64,000 nt of DNA from Branchipolynoe longqiensis (GCA_030323885.1 CM059198.1:6904086-6968085), one strand, 5' to 3'. Positions 45,601 through 56,109 are shown, counted from the first letter of the stretch. Numbers and translations: made by a program. Notes: generated by a model from the letters alone, not told the origin.

Positions 45601-46040
45601 CGCATTCTTTGTCCTTGGCTGGGCAGGTTGCCCGCCCATGCATGTAACCACACCGAGAACAGCTCGCCTGGGATGTGTTTGAAGTGGTGTTGCCGGTACT
45701 GGGGCGTGTGACTGTTGTCGGCCATACTTGCTAATGGCGTCTAATTGGCAGTCTTCTTTTGTGGTGTCGAGCTGGTTGGCATTATATTCACTAACCCAAC
45801 ATATTTCGAGACAATTGATGAGCGTTAGGTTAGGCGGTCGAAGCAACTTGTCTCGTAAATTCTTGTCGTTCACACCGGCTACGAGCCTCTCCCTCAGTAT
45901 CGAATCTTCAATAACGCCATATTCACAATATGCAATTTTGTGACGCAGCTCTCTAATGTAAGTGTCCATCGACTCAGACATCCGGAGGGCAAGGTTGTAC
46001 TCTTTGGTGGCCTCCCCTCTTTGAGGGCCTTCCCCTCGGG
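45583..46040 (-). pseudogene. Gypsy Gag fragment (capsid C-terminus and zinc knuckle)
   Basis: The frame begins to resemble Gag at EYNLALRMSESMDTYIREL, then DSILRERLVAGVNDKNLRD, homologous to 49560-49680 of the Gypsy at 49043. The next frame holds C-x2-C/H-type residues: MHGRATCPAKDKECDGCGKIGHF, a CCHC knuckle (C-x2-C-x4-H-x4-C: CDGCGKIGHFLKVC). The junction with the GC-rich recombinase-element ORF is at about 46010. Confidence 0.8.
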
Positions 46041-46440
46041 CCCCCTCTCGATGAGGTCGTGGGGGAAGATGTAACCTGATGGGATACCTCTTCCTCGTCC
46101 TGTATTTTGCGCCTCGGCGGACTCGAGGATTTCCCGCACCGCCTCGGCAGCCGGGGCGGGGTTGTGGTCTGGGGCGGCTCGCAGGGCTGGAGGGAGGCAG
46201 GCCGCAGAGGTGGCCTGCTGGGTCACATAGGTGCCTTGTCTGGTGTACCGTCTGTAGAGGGGGTGGATCTCCTGGTGGGGCGCAGCTGGCGCGGGGAGGT
46301 GGCGATGCGTCGCAGGGTCGGCGGCCCCAGAGCCCATGGCGAGCTCCTGCACTATATCGGCCAGTCGGTCCAGGACCGGGAGCTGGGGCCGGAGGCGGAG
46401 TGACGGCCATTGCCTGGACGAGGGCGGTGAGGCGTTCCAT
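45894..46440 (-). pseudogene. 5' ORF of the recombinase element (Gag-like position)
   Basis: GC-rich frame, Pro/Ala-rich, with IPSGYIFPHDLIERG near 46060. It starts just inside A1, where Ngaro-type elements carry their first ORF. I do not recognise a domain. The frame is cut at about 46010 by the Gypsy sequence. Confidence 0.45.
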
Positions 46441-46449
46441 GGCGATGGG

Positions 46450-46553
46450 GGTGATTATGCAAGAAGCCAACAGGCAGAGGGTAGGGAAGAGAGAGGGGGG
46501 GGGCACTCCTCCTTTGCCACGAATCAAACGCAATGCAAGCATTACGACCAAAG
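46450..46553 (-). repeat. Split direct repeat A1 (5' terminus)
   Basis: Matches A2 at 41188-41285. Marks the 5' end of the minus-strand element. Confidence 0.8.
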
Positions 46554-46689
46554 ATATGTAAGGGAATTATTATTATTATTTTTTAATTTTTTTGTTGGTC
46601 CATTAGTTGTTTAAGCAGGGGAAATTTCAGTCATAGACGACTGGTCTTCCTCATTCCACTGCTGGTCGATAGAAAGCCCGAGCCTACAC

Positions 46690-46872
46690 TTTTACCGACC
46701 CAAGGGATTTTTAACCTCCCACACCACATAGACATGGGATGAGAGCAACCGGCCTTTGATGACGCTGTAAGTTATACACAGCGGTGGAAATCCAAATTCG
46801 CCAACCCTCAGATTAGGAGACTGACCTAGAAAAAAGTCAGACACTCTAACCACTCCCCCACAAAGAAAGCCA
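46690..46872 (-). mobile_element. SINE family 2, copy 1
   Basis: Reverse copy of 47262-47468. Shared blocks: GGATTTCCACCGCTGTGTAT, TTACAGCGTCATCAAAGGCC, GGAGGTTAAAAATCCCTTGG and an A-box-like GGAGTGGTTAGAGTGTCTGA. Confidence 0.8.
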
Positions 46873-47261
46873 TTATTATTGCTATACTCCGTAAGACCCA
46901 ATACTGTACTGGTGGTGCGACCTGTGGCCTCCTCACCTCCACCAGATGTACAGCAGTGTCAGTCCCACTGGATGATTGATATATTATATATATACCAAAT
47001 TATGAAGTCCCGCGTTCTAAATTAAGGTTTGTATTATCAGATTATTAAGGAGGTGGATATTCTTCTTGCTGCAGTAAATGGAAATCGTGCAGATATCCTG
47101 TGAGTTTTGCATGCATGTTCATAACTAACCCAAATACTGTGAGAGCAATTTGCCATAATGGGAATAATATGGGAACAAATTAAGGCCAAATTAAATGGCA
47201 TGTTGGCCTATGCTTGAATAATTCATTTCAGCACTTTCTTTTTGAAACTTCTTCAAGTGGT

Positions 47262-47468
47262 GTCCTCTGTAGCGGGGTGGTTAGAGTATCTGACTTTTTT
47301 TCTAGATCAGACTCCTAATATAAACTTGATGGTTCCATTTCCCGTGCCATCACCTCTGTCAATTTGGATTTCCACTGCTGTGTATAACTTACAGCATCAT
47401 CAAAGGCCAGTTGCTCTTATACAATGTCTATGTGGTGGTGGAGGTTAAAAATCCCTTGGTTCGGTAAC
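47262..47468 (+). mobile_element. SINE family 2, copy 2
   Basis: A-box-like GCGGGGTGGTTAGAGTATCT, body as in copy 1. In inverted orientation to copy 1, 390 bp apart, and ending about 125 bp from exon 47594-47803. Confidence 0.8.
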
Positions 47469-47593
47469 AGTGTATGCTCAGGCTTTCAATTGATCAAATG
47501 TCTAATGGTGAAGAAAAGTCTTTTCAGACCTAACCATGATAGGCAGTATAAATGTTCAATAAAAAGAAAATATCTTTATATAAAGACTCTTAC

Positions 47594-47803
47594 CTTGAAT
47601 CCAACATATGTTCTAATGTGGTCAGTCGTAAACTTCAGGTAGATGTATCGTCTAGTTGAGACTGTACTGTTGGGAGTTAAGAAACCACACAAGTTCTTTA
47701 CCGGGGTTCCTTCTGCTGAGTCATTATTGTAAATCTTGAGGCTATCAGATTTACATGAAGTTGAGAGTTCAAGGTCGAACCTGGTGAATTTGACTAAAAC
47801 TTT
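47594..47803 (-). CDS. CUB-gene exon: C-terminal half of first CUB domain
   Basis: 210 nt, phase 0 to 0. The acceptor TTTTTGTCTTGCAG ends at 47804 and the donor GTAAGAG starts at 47593. The peptide begins KVLVKFTRFDLE, then SCKSDSLKIYN, NLCGFLTP, YIYLKFTTD and ends YVGFK. It has the third and fourth CUB cysteines and the D-x-L-x-I-Y core. Same length and phases as 21235-21444. Upstream partner 60437-60555, downstream micro-exon 39717-39756. Confidence 0.92.
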
Positions 47804-48288
47804 CTGCAAGACAAAAATAAGACAAAGTAGACAGTTAAACCTACCTATGACAATCTCCTGTCCTGAATAGCTCCAAAAGAGCAGTTTGTTTCCAATGTAC
47901 AAACGCTAAATACTCAAGTTCAGTAACGAGTAGCGAAGCTGCCTACAACTATGTAAGTTGGTTGTAAAAGGCCAGTGGTGGTGTTTGTATTTTATTTATG
48001 TTTTATTTTGGGGCGGGGGTAAGGGAGGGTAGTGGTGTTTGTATTCCATGTCTCAATTTAAACCGTTAACGTACAGATTTTTTGTTCTATATGAGTTATA
48101 ACTATTATTGATGACATTTACCAAATCCAGCAGAAATAGTAAAATTGCCTTCCAGTAATGAATATGAACCACTGAATATGTCACACAAACATAGCATAGC
48201 TTATGTTTCTGGGATAATGAAGACAATAATTCAACAGATTTATCTGTATTCGGTGTTATGTCCAAAATTTGATGAAGTCAAATAAAAT

Positions 48289-48321
<33 letters not shown>

Positions 48322-48328
48322 GGATATG
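47804..48328. other. Intron with dinucleotide microsatellites
   Basis: A (TC)n run followed by (TA)n at 48289-48321. A G-rich run near 48010-48030. Nothing else recognised. Confidence 0.6.
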
Positions 48329-48373
48329 TAATAGACAAATCTGAGTTAGACCTACACATCATGGGCCGTAATG
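48329..48373. repeat. 45-bp direct repeat, left copy
   Basis: Starts TAATAGACAAATCTGAG and ends GGGCCGTAATG. It is identical to 55382-55426. The two copies flank the whole nested element 48372-55381. Confidence 0.9.
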
Positions 48374-49042
48374 GCGCAGTCACACTATGACGTGTTGCAC
48401 CAGCATTGGACAACGCGTGCCAGCGTGTTGGGTTTTTGGGCGAAACGTCGGTACACGTCCGGTACGTTACCGGCGCATTACCGGCGCGTCGGTACACATA
48501 CACTGATAGCAATGTGTGAGCCAACACTTCGGCGCCCGCTGGCTCGCGCTGATCGTTTTGTGCTTGCACAAAACTTTCGACGGGCTGCAACGTGTGTCAG
48601 TGTGTTGGTGAGCGCGTTACGAACGCGTTAGCAACACGTCGACACCGTTGGCGGCTAGCCAGCGGAACGCTGGTAGACCGTTGATGAACGTCAGTTAACG
48701 TTGGGTTTTTTCCCCCCCAAAATGCGACCGTTCCGTTGGCGCGTCGGTGACTTCCCAGCGACGTGTAGTGGGCGCGTTAATGGCATTGCTCCAGCATTTC
48801 TCGACGAGTTTGACGTGTTGCCGGCGCGCCTGGGCGCGTTGGCGGCGGGTGTGGATGCGCTACCGGCATGTCCTGATGTGTTAGTGGCGGCTACGTACGC
48901 ATTGACACGCTACTAACACGTTACCAACGTGCTGCCTACATGCCACCAACACGCCACAGGCACGCCACAGGCACGATCCCAACACGCTCCCAACAAGCCA
49001 ATGACACGCTACTAACACGCTACTAAAATGCCACCAACACGC

Positions 49043-49208
49043 TGTAATGTATGTAACACACTGTGCTATACGTATGTAGGGAGGTGCGTCGGGACCCAGC
49101 GAGGGGGTCACGTGACGGAGTAAACAAGGTAAACAGTAGACGAAATAAACCTCACTTGGTATCATGAACTGCAGCCATCAACGCCTTGTCTTTCTATGGG
49201 ACCTTACA
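49043..49208 (+). repeat. 5' LTR
   Basis: 166 bp, TG...CA ends, AATAAA at 49144-49149. Confidence 0.93.
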
Positions 49209-49226
49209 TGGTGTCAGATGTACACA
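49209..49226 (+). other. Primer-binding site
   Basis: TGGTGTCAGATG directly after the LTR. TGG pairs with the CCA end of a tRNA primer. The exact tRNA is not decided here. Confidence 0.7.
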
Positions 49227-49239
49227 AACAATTGCCAAA

Positions 49240-49990
49240 ATGACATCGACAGGATTAAGACCACCGGCTCCCCTAAATTTGGAGGGAAATGTTGCGCTAA
49301 ATTGGCGCACTTGGTGCCGTATGTACACGCTATATGCCGGAGCAACAGGCATAAGCTCCAAGAGTGAAAAAATGCAGTGCAATTCATTTCTGTACGTAGC
49401 GGGGACGGAGGCCCAGAAAGTCTATGAAACGATGCAATTCGACCCAAGCGAACAGGACAAAATGAACCCATTAGCGGAGGATTTCAGGAAGTACTGCACG
49501 GGAAAGTCGAACCGGACAATTGTAAGGTACCAATTTAATACGTACAACCAGGGATCCGAAGGAATTGACTCATACATAAGAGAGCTACAGCACCGTGTCA
49601 CCCTATGTGATTTTGGTGACACGGAAGATTCGATTTTGTGTGATAGGATGGTATGTGGTGCTAAGAGTGTCAAACTAAGGGATAAGTTGCTACAAACTCC
49701 GGACTTGACATTACAATATTGCTTAGAAGTATGCAGGCTCAGTGAGCATGATTCAACGCAGTTAGCCGGTAATAGTGATATACAGACACTGAAGTGAATC
49801 AGGTGAGCCGGTGGGATAGCAGAAGGACACGCCCCCCTGTGACAGCACGCCCACAGGTGACTACATGCCCCCCACCAGCCATTCCGCCGGTGCGCAACAG
49901 GCGGTGGACACCGAGGGGAAACTCCCCCCGCGGCAAGGAAAGCAGTGCATTACGTGCGGGCGCATCGGACATTTCGCTAATGTGTGAAGG
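49240..49990 (+). pseudogene. Gypsy Gag (capsid and zinc knuckle), broken
   Basis: From a start at about 49240 the frame encodes a small capsid-like protein (YIRELQHRVTLCDFGDTEDS, LRDKLLQTPDLTLQYCLEVC). It stops at 49795 and another frame continues with a basic, Pro-rich linker. The knuckle reads CITCGRIGHFANV, and the codon for the last Cys of C-x2-C-x4-H-x4-C is TGA instead. Gag would package the element RNA. Confidence 0.85.
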
Positions 49991-50029
49991 AGTGAACAGT
50001 GGCTACGAACACCGGTAAATGCCTTAAAT

Positions 50030-51439
50030 ATGGACGACCAAGACTTGTATGATTACGGACAAGAAGGGGCAAAAGCGAGGCAAGAGGAAGAAGACTTGGA
50101 CGACATGTTCGTTGGAGCGGTGTCGTGCAGCACAGAGAGGCAAGTCGGGGCGGGCAGGACCAACGGAAGTGAACACCCGAGGTTGTGGTTTGAAGATGTC
50201 AACATATGTGATGAGAGTGTGAGTTTCAAGTTAGACAGCGGTTCGCAGGCAAATATTCTGCCTGAGAATATCTTCATGACATTACCGAATCTAAAACTGA
50301 ATAAGTCACGGTGTCGACTCATCACATATTCTGGAGAGAGAATACATCCACGAGGAGAAGTAACAATCAAGGTGAGAGGAATACCCCTGACATTCCAAAT
50401 AATTGACAGTGGCTGCCCCATCTTAGGCAAGGAAGCGTGTGTCAGCCTAAAACTCATCCAGAGGGTGCATGCCGTAGACGTGGAAGTGCAGCCTAGGGCA
50501 GCAAACCAAGCAGCAAGAAACATGGAAAAGAAATATAACGATGTATTTTCAGGGTTGGGTTGTATTAAGGTTAATGCTACGATCCATATCGACAGTAGCA
50601 TTCCCCCAGTAATAGACCCACCCAGAGGCATACCACATGCGATTAGTGGTGCAGTGCGAGACGAACTGGATCGCATGCTAAAAATGGGAGTTATAGTAGA
50701 GCAAAACGAACCAACGGAGTGGGTTAATTCTATTACCATTGTAAAGAAACCGACTAAAATTAGAGTGTGCCTGGATCCCACCAGATTAAATAAGGCTATT
50801 CTTCGGGGACCATATCCAATAAGAACTGTCGAGCAGGTCGTAGCAAAAACCGCGGGTGCCCAATATTTTACAGTATTAGATGCTCAGAGCGGGTATTGGC
50901 AAGTTGTCCTTGATGAGCCTAGTTCACGCCTGTCTACCTTTAATACGCCTTGGGGTCGCTACAGATATACCCGGCTGCCTTTTGGAATAAAGACGGCTGG
51001 GGATATTTTCATCCAAGAAATGGATCAAATACTTAGAGATCTCCAAGGGGTAACAGTAATAGCTGACGACATTCTAATTTACGGCTCCACTGTAGAACAA
51101 CATAATGAAAGGTTGGAGGCCGTACTAATAAAAGCTAGAGAAGTTGGTTTAAAGCTAAACCCTGATAAATCGCGTATCTGTAGAACACAAGTAGAATACG
51201 TGGGACACTTGTTAACAGCGGAGGGCCTTAAGCCAAACCCAGAACGAGTTCAGGCAATCAATGAAATGGCAACCCCGTCTGACAGGGCAGGTGTACAAAG
51301 ATTCTTGGGGATGATAGGATATGTCCATAAATTTATCCCTAATTTGTCGGAAACAGCAAAGCCTTTGAGAATCCTGTTATCAAAAAGTGTAGCCGGGCAT
51401 TGGGACACACCACAAGAGGAGGCGTTCAAGAAATTATAA
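50030..51439 (+). pseudogene. Gypsy protease and reverse transcriptase
   Basis: 470 codons open. Protease active site FKLDSGSQANILPE (D-S-G) near residue 65, with ILGKEACVSL later. RT: MLKMGVIVEQNEPTEWVNSI, VCLDPTRLNKAI, FTVLDAQSGYWQV, LPFGIKTA, VIADDILIYG with the catalytic A-D-D, then VGHLLTAEGLKPNPERV and RFLGMIGYVHKFIPNLS. The frame ends TAA at 51437 just before RNase H, which continues one frame off. Homologous to 44400-45600. Confidence 0.95.
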
Positions 51440-51832
51440 ATGTTATTGGTCACAGCTCCTGTATTAAAGTATTACGAAGTGGGAACAAAACTGACGATGC
51501 AAGTAGACGCATCCATGTCAGGGCTGGGCGCAGCATTGTTTCAGGAAGAAAGGCCTATCAGTTTGGCATCCAAAGCATTAGATAAATGTCAGAGTAACTA
51601 TGCTGTCATTGAAAAGGAGATGCTTGCGATCTGTTTCGGCTGTGCCAAATTTCATGAATATATTTTTGGGCAGGAAATCACAGTCGAGACAGATCACAAG
51701 CCTCTTGTCAATATCATGAATAAACCAATACAAGAGCTAACTGCCAGGTTACAGCGAATGAGAATGAGAATGCAGAATTATGATTTAACGGTAACATACA
51801 TTAAGGGGACAAGTATATACTTGTCCCCTTAA
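51440..51832 (+). pseudogene. Gypsy RNase H
   Basis: LTMQVDASMSGLGAALFQEE (first Asp), SNYAVIEKEMLAICFGCAKF (Glu), VETDHKPLVNIM (Asp) and RLQRMRMRMQNYDLTVTYIK. The usual D-x-L-S-R end is replaced by a 50-bp palindrome that introduces a stop. A further frame continues at 51842. Confidence 0.95.
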
Positions 51833-51841
51833 TGTATGTTA
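51792..51841. repeat. Perfect 50-bp palindrome in pol
   Basis: Two 25-bp arms with no spacer (TAACATACATTAAGGGGACA... and its exact complement). The left arm is native RNase H coding, while the right arm is its mirror and replaces the expected coding sequence. Confidence 0.95.
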
Positions 51842-52096
51842 ATTTATATGATGCATCCATGTCTATTGCAGCTGTAAGGTACGTTGAGGAAGAATTGGAA
51901 GAGATAGCGTATGAAACCAACAAAGATCCAACCCTAAACAAGCTGACAGAGTACATCCAACATGGTTGGCCCGCAGAGAAGGACATTCCTCTTGAAATGA
52001 AGCCATATCAAACATACAAAGACGATCTAACAATACATAAAAATGTAATAATGAAAATCACGCGAATAATAATTCCACAAAAGTTGCAAAAGCATA

Positions 52097-53513
52097 CCCA
52101 GACAGCACACAGCCGTCGGCCCGACGTCGGCTATTGGTCGGTCCGTCGGCACCGACTTTCCACCGTCGGGCCACCGTCGGCCCGACGGTGGTGTTCCGAC
52201 GTTAGGAATCAATCCCTTTCCACTTGTGAGCCACCGTCGGGCCACCGTCGGGCCGCCGGCGGTGTTCCGACGTTGGGAATCAATCCCTTTCCACTTTTGA
52301 TTCACCGTCGGGCCATCGTCGGCCCGACGGTGGTGTTCCGACGTTAGGGTTAAACTTTTGAGCCGTCGGGCCACCGTCGGGCCTCCGTCGGCCCGACGGT
52401 GGTGGGCCGCCGCAAGTTTGCATTCATTTTCCACACTTGGTATACCATCGGGCCATCGTCGGCCCGACGGTGGTGTCCCGACCTTAGGTTTCAATCCTTT
52501 TCCACTTGTGAGCCACCGTCGGGCCACCGTCGGCCCGACGGTTGTATTCCGACGTTAGGGTTCAATCCCTTTCCACTTTTGATTCACCGTCGGGCCATCG
52601 TCGGCCCGACGGTGGTGGGCCGCGCCTGCGCAGTTCTTTAAATTTGGATTTCGGCTCGAGTCGCCAGCAGAACACGTGCGATTGTTGATCAGTGTTCTTT
52701 TTCTACCAATAACTCCAGAATTACCCGGAATTTTAAGGAATTATTTAGCAGGTTTGTTTATTAATATGTTTAGATTATTTTGTAAAAGTTTTGTAATTTA
52801 TTACGAAGTATTAGTGGAATTATTCGTGTTAATACGCTTTGAATCATCCGATACGGTTTGTTTACTTCGAATCGCCACCGGAACACGTGCGATTGTTGAT
52901 CAGTGTTCTTTTTCTACCAGTAACTCCAGAAATCCCAGGAATTTTAAGGAATCATTTACCAGGTTTGTTTATTAATATGTTTAGATTATTTTGTAAAAGT
53001 TTTGTAATTTATTACGAAGTATTAATGGAATTATTCGTGTTAATACGATTTGAATTACCCTGAACGGAATTTTGACGAAGGACCGCCATCTTGTTTTTTT
53101 CCGAGAAGACACTGTCACTATAGTGTCAATACGTACAGACTATATTAAATTTATATGGTATGGGATCTCGATTTCTATTAATTTTGAATAAAACTAATAT
53201 TTTTACAGTGACAGTGTCTTCTCGGCTCGTCGGCCCGACGGCGGCAGCCGCCGTCGGGGCGACGGTGGGAGGTTGGACAAAACAACGTCGGCCCGACGGC
53301 GTTTGTCGCCGTCGCCCCGACGGCGGCAGCCGCCGTCGAGTCGACGGTGGATGGTTGGACAAAACAACGTCGGCCCGACGGCGGCAGCCGCCGTCGCCCC
53401 GACGGCGGGAGGTTGGACAAAACAACGTCGGCCCGACGGCGTTTTCCACCGTCGGGCCGCCGGAGCGGCCGCCGTTGGGCCGCCGTCGGGCCGACGACTG
53501 TGTGCTGTCTGGG
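52097..53513. mobile_element. Family A TIR transposon, copy 2, inside the Gypsy
   Basis: Ends CCCAGACAGCACACAGCCGT and mirror. Inside: an array of about 72-bp units with GTCGGCCCGACGG (52110-52620), an AT-rich unit present twice about 205 bp apart (52655-53050), and a second CpG-rich palindromic block (53220-53500). It interrupts pol between IIIPQKLQKH and LEKIHGSHLG of integrase. Flanks TA and TC do not match, so no clear target duplication. Confidence 0.85.
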
Positions 53514-54618
53514 TCTTGAGAAGATACACGGATCGCATCTGGGCTTAGTTAAATGTAAGCAGCTGGTGTGCGATTATGTTTTCTGGCCGGGGCTAGATAA
53601 ACAAATACAGCATACTGTATCGAGATGCACTACATGTCTAGCTGAGAGAAATCGGCCACAAAAAGAGCCATTGATTAGCCACGAAATACCACAGATCCCG
53701 TTTTATAAGATAGGAGCAGACTTATTTTACTATGAACATGAAAACTATTTATTGCTTGTTGACTACTTTTCAAAGTATCCTGAAGTAATTAGGTTAGTAA
53801 ATACCACAACAAAATCAGTAATCGAAGGGATGAAAGAGTGTTTCGGCCGCCATGGGATACCAAATGAAATTGTTTCCGATAACGGACCACAATTCGTAAG
53901 TGAAGAATACAAAAAATTCGCAGCAGAGTATGGGTTTCAGCCAAATCGTTCTAGCCCATTATACCCACGGAGTAATGGGCAAGCTGAAAGGACGATTCAA
54001 ACCGTAAAAGCATTGCTAAAAAAGGCCAAAGTAAATGATACAGATGTTCATCTAGCTTTATTAGCCTACCGGAATACCACCCTTGGTCTACTAAAAGCAT
54101 CCCCAGCCCAGCTCCTAATGAGCAGAAAACTAAGGTCAAATATACCCACGATACCAAAGTTATTAAAACCAGCAGTACCAAGGACACAACAATTACAGTT
54201 CAAACATGTACAAAACAGCCAGAAATACTACCATGACCGCAACGCGCGAAGATCCCATAGGGAACTCCAACAAAATGACAAAATATGATATTTAAACCAT
54301 AAAGGGGCATGGGAAAAAGGCACGGTGATAGATATAGATCACAGAAACAGACAAGATTATCAAATAAAAAACAGTGAAAATAAAATATTACGAAGAAACA
54401 GAACTCTCATGATAAAAGAGCACAACCTAAAAGAGGACACACCTGTACCAAACTGGTCAAAGTGCACAGCTGACCACCAATGCAAGCATAAACAAACAAA
54501 CACACAAACAACACACATGCCACAGGCAAATGACCAGTCAGCACAAAAGGCAATTAAGGCACCGTACACAACGCGACACGGCAGAGTAGTCAAGCCAAGC
54601 TGCAGGCTAAGCTATTAA
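53514..54618 (+). pseudogene. Gypsy integrase
   Basis: Starts LEKIHGSHLGLVKCKQL after the transposon. HHCC finger: H in HGSHLG and CTTCLAERN. Core acidic residues: D in KIGADLFYYE, D in VSDNGPQFVS and E in NGQAERTIQTV. An in-frame TGA at 54286-54288 interrupts the C-terminal domain, after which the same frame continues with KGAWEKGTVIDIDHRNRQDY (GPY/F-like) to 54618. Good conservation otherwise. Confidence 0.92.
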
Positions 54619-55069
54619 CGACATAAGGGTGCACAATTAGTGTGACTCAGAAGGTAAATGAGAGGTATGAAGTCAACGATCACATGTGTAAGCAAAGGTA
54701 CGTAGTATGTTAGTATTAAGTCGAAACATCCATTGACAAAGATTTTGTTTTGTACAAAATGTTTGTTTATTGAAAAGGTAATAGCCAATAAGGGCAATCT
54801 CAACAAAAGAAGGTACCATGTCAAAAAGCAATGTATTACCTTACATGGTGTTCCGTAAAGGACTGGTCATATGAGAACAAGCAAGAAAATGCCAAACCAT
54901 AGAGGTATCTACATTGATTGTGTTTCAATTGTGTATGATGACCTGTAAAATGTAAATTACATAGATGACCAGCCTAACTGCTAAAGAATGTAGTATGTAA
55001 AACAAAAAGGCGTGAGTTATCAGATTGTGTTATAAAATGTTCCTATGTCGCTAGACAATATCCTTTCAT

Positions 55070-55083
55070 TATAAAAAGGAAGA
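55070..55083 (+). other. Polypurine tract
   Basis: AAAAAGGAAGA immediately before the 3' LTR, the normal site of plus-strand priming. Confidence 0.7.
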
Positions 55084-55249
55084 TGTAATGTATGTAACAC
55101 ACTGTGCTATACGTATGTAGGGAGGTGCGTCGGGACCCAGCGAGGGGGTCACGTGATGGAGTCAACAAATTAAACAGTAGACCAAATAAACCTCACTTGG
55201 TATCATGAACTGCAGCCGTCAACGTCTTGTCTTTCTATGGGACCTTACA
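55084..55249 (+). repeat. 3' LTR
   Basis: 166 bp, matches the 5' LTR with few substitutions. AATAAA at 55185-55190. Confidence 0.93.
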
Positions 55250-55381
55250 CACACCACTGACCCGCTACAACCCGTCGGACTTTCTCCCAAAACGCCGAAA
55301 AGTTGGACGTGTCTCATGTGCTAGCAAATGTTTTGCGTGTTGGCGGCACGCCGGAAAACACGTTGTAGTGTGACTGTGCCA

Positions 55382-55426
55382 TAATAGACAAATCTGAGTT
55401 AGACCTACACATCATGGGCCGTAATG
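55382..55426. repeat. 45-bp direct repeat, right copy
   Basis: Identical to 48329-48373. Begins and ends in TAA/TAATG. Confidence 0.9.
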
Positions 55427-56109
55427 CATAGAATACATAATACATTATATATGTATCAAGCACGTAGATTTGGTGGAGGGGTTTTTCACAGACTTGGTTT
55501 ATTTATTATTGTGCAAATTGAACCTGTCCGAGTCGCCATTTGGCTTTGCTGTGACCTTAAGCATCTGTGGTGCCCCCTGGGACCGAATATATATCCACAG
55601 ACCTAGCAGGGAACCCTTCCCTTCACTACCAGTTTAAATTCTGTAAAGGTGGGCAGAGATATATATATATAAAGAACTGCTCTGCTCATGCGAGAGACAT
55701 ATATAAAGAACTCAGACCAATTATCATTATTTGTTGTCGGTTGTTCATCCGCTTAAGAGAGAACAAATTCTCTTCTGGATCGACTTTGTCCTCTCGAGAA
55801 GAAGAACTGCAAGACGGCCATTGCGGAGAAAACAGACGAAATAGAGCGGGAGCTATCTCGTTTCTCCTTGCGCAGGAGTGCATCAGGAGAAGGCAGAAGC
55901 GGACGCAGCAGGTCGCAGAGCAGGCAGGGGGGGATGTATCAAGAGGCCGGAGGAGAAGTTGCTCCAGTGATCGCCGGAGGAGCGGATGGAGAACCGGCAG
56001 GAGGAGCGTGTAACACTGGGGACGGCGGAGTGCGTCAAGGGACTGCTCACCACCTCAGAAGCATCATGAGACGCTTTCGGCGAGCGCCCGACCGCGCTGG
56101 ACGACACCA

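Larger units (their letters stand above)
40838..46553 (-). mobile_element. Ngaro/PAT-like tyrosine-recombinase retroelement with split direct repeats
   Basis: In minus-strand direction: A1 (46553-46450), 5' ORF (46352-46010), a foreign Gypsy segment, tyrosine-recombinase C-terminus (41950-41422), B1 (41520-41287), A2 (41285-41188) and B2 (41080-40838). A1 matches A2 (ATTATGCAAGAAGCCAA, GCAATGCAAGCATTACGACC) and B1 matches B2 (AAACACTTTATTCAGTGAAG). The order A1-ORFs-B1-A2-B2 is specific to Ngaro/PAT-type elements. Its own RT is not visible. Confidence 0.65.
49043..55249 (+). mobile_element. Gypsy LTR retrotransposon with both LTRs
   Basis: Two 166-bp LTRs (TGTAATGTATG ... GGGACCTTACA), a TGG-starting primer-binding site, gag, protease-RT, RNase H, integrase and a purine-rich tract before the 3' LTR. 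Flanks CACGC and CACAC may be a mutated 5-bp duplication. No env. The LTRs differ at only a handful of positions (for example GACGGAGTAAACAAGG against GATGGAGTCAACAAAT), so it is fairly young. It is the same lineage as the minus-strand fragment at 42538-46040. Confidence 0.93.
48372..55381. mobile_element. Family B TIR element (copy 2) with nested Gypsy
   Basis: Ends TGGCGCAGTCACACTATGAC and (complement of the right end) TGGCACAGTCACACTACAAC, inverted repeats with TAA directly outside on each side. Only 48372-49042 and 55250-55381 belong to it (about 800 bp), as a Gypsy sits between. The inner part is CpG-rich with many CGT/ACG words and short inverted repeats. The TAA flank would fit a Harbinger-like 3-bp duplication, but no transposase is seen. 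Confidence 0.75.

Noticed and set aside
52110..52620. Second CRISPR-like array
   Set aside because: Same transposon family as at 1370-2990, inserted in a Gypsy.
48329..55426. 45-bp direct repeat as a simple target-site duplication
   Set aside because: Too long for any known cut-and-paste element. A prior tandem duplication with insertion at TAA explains it as well, so I report it as an open question.
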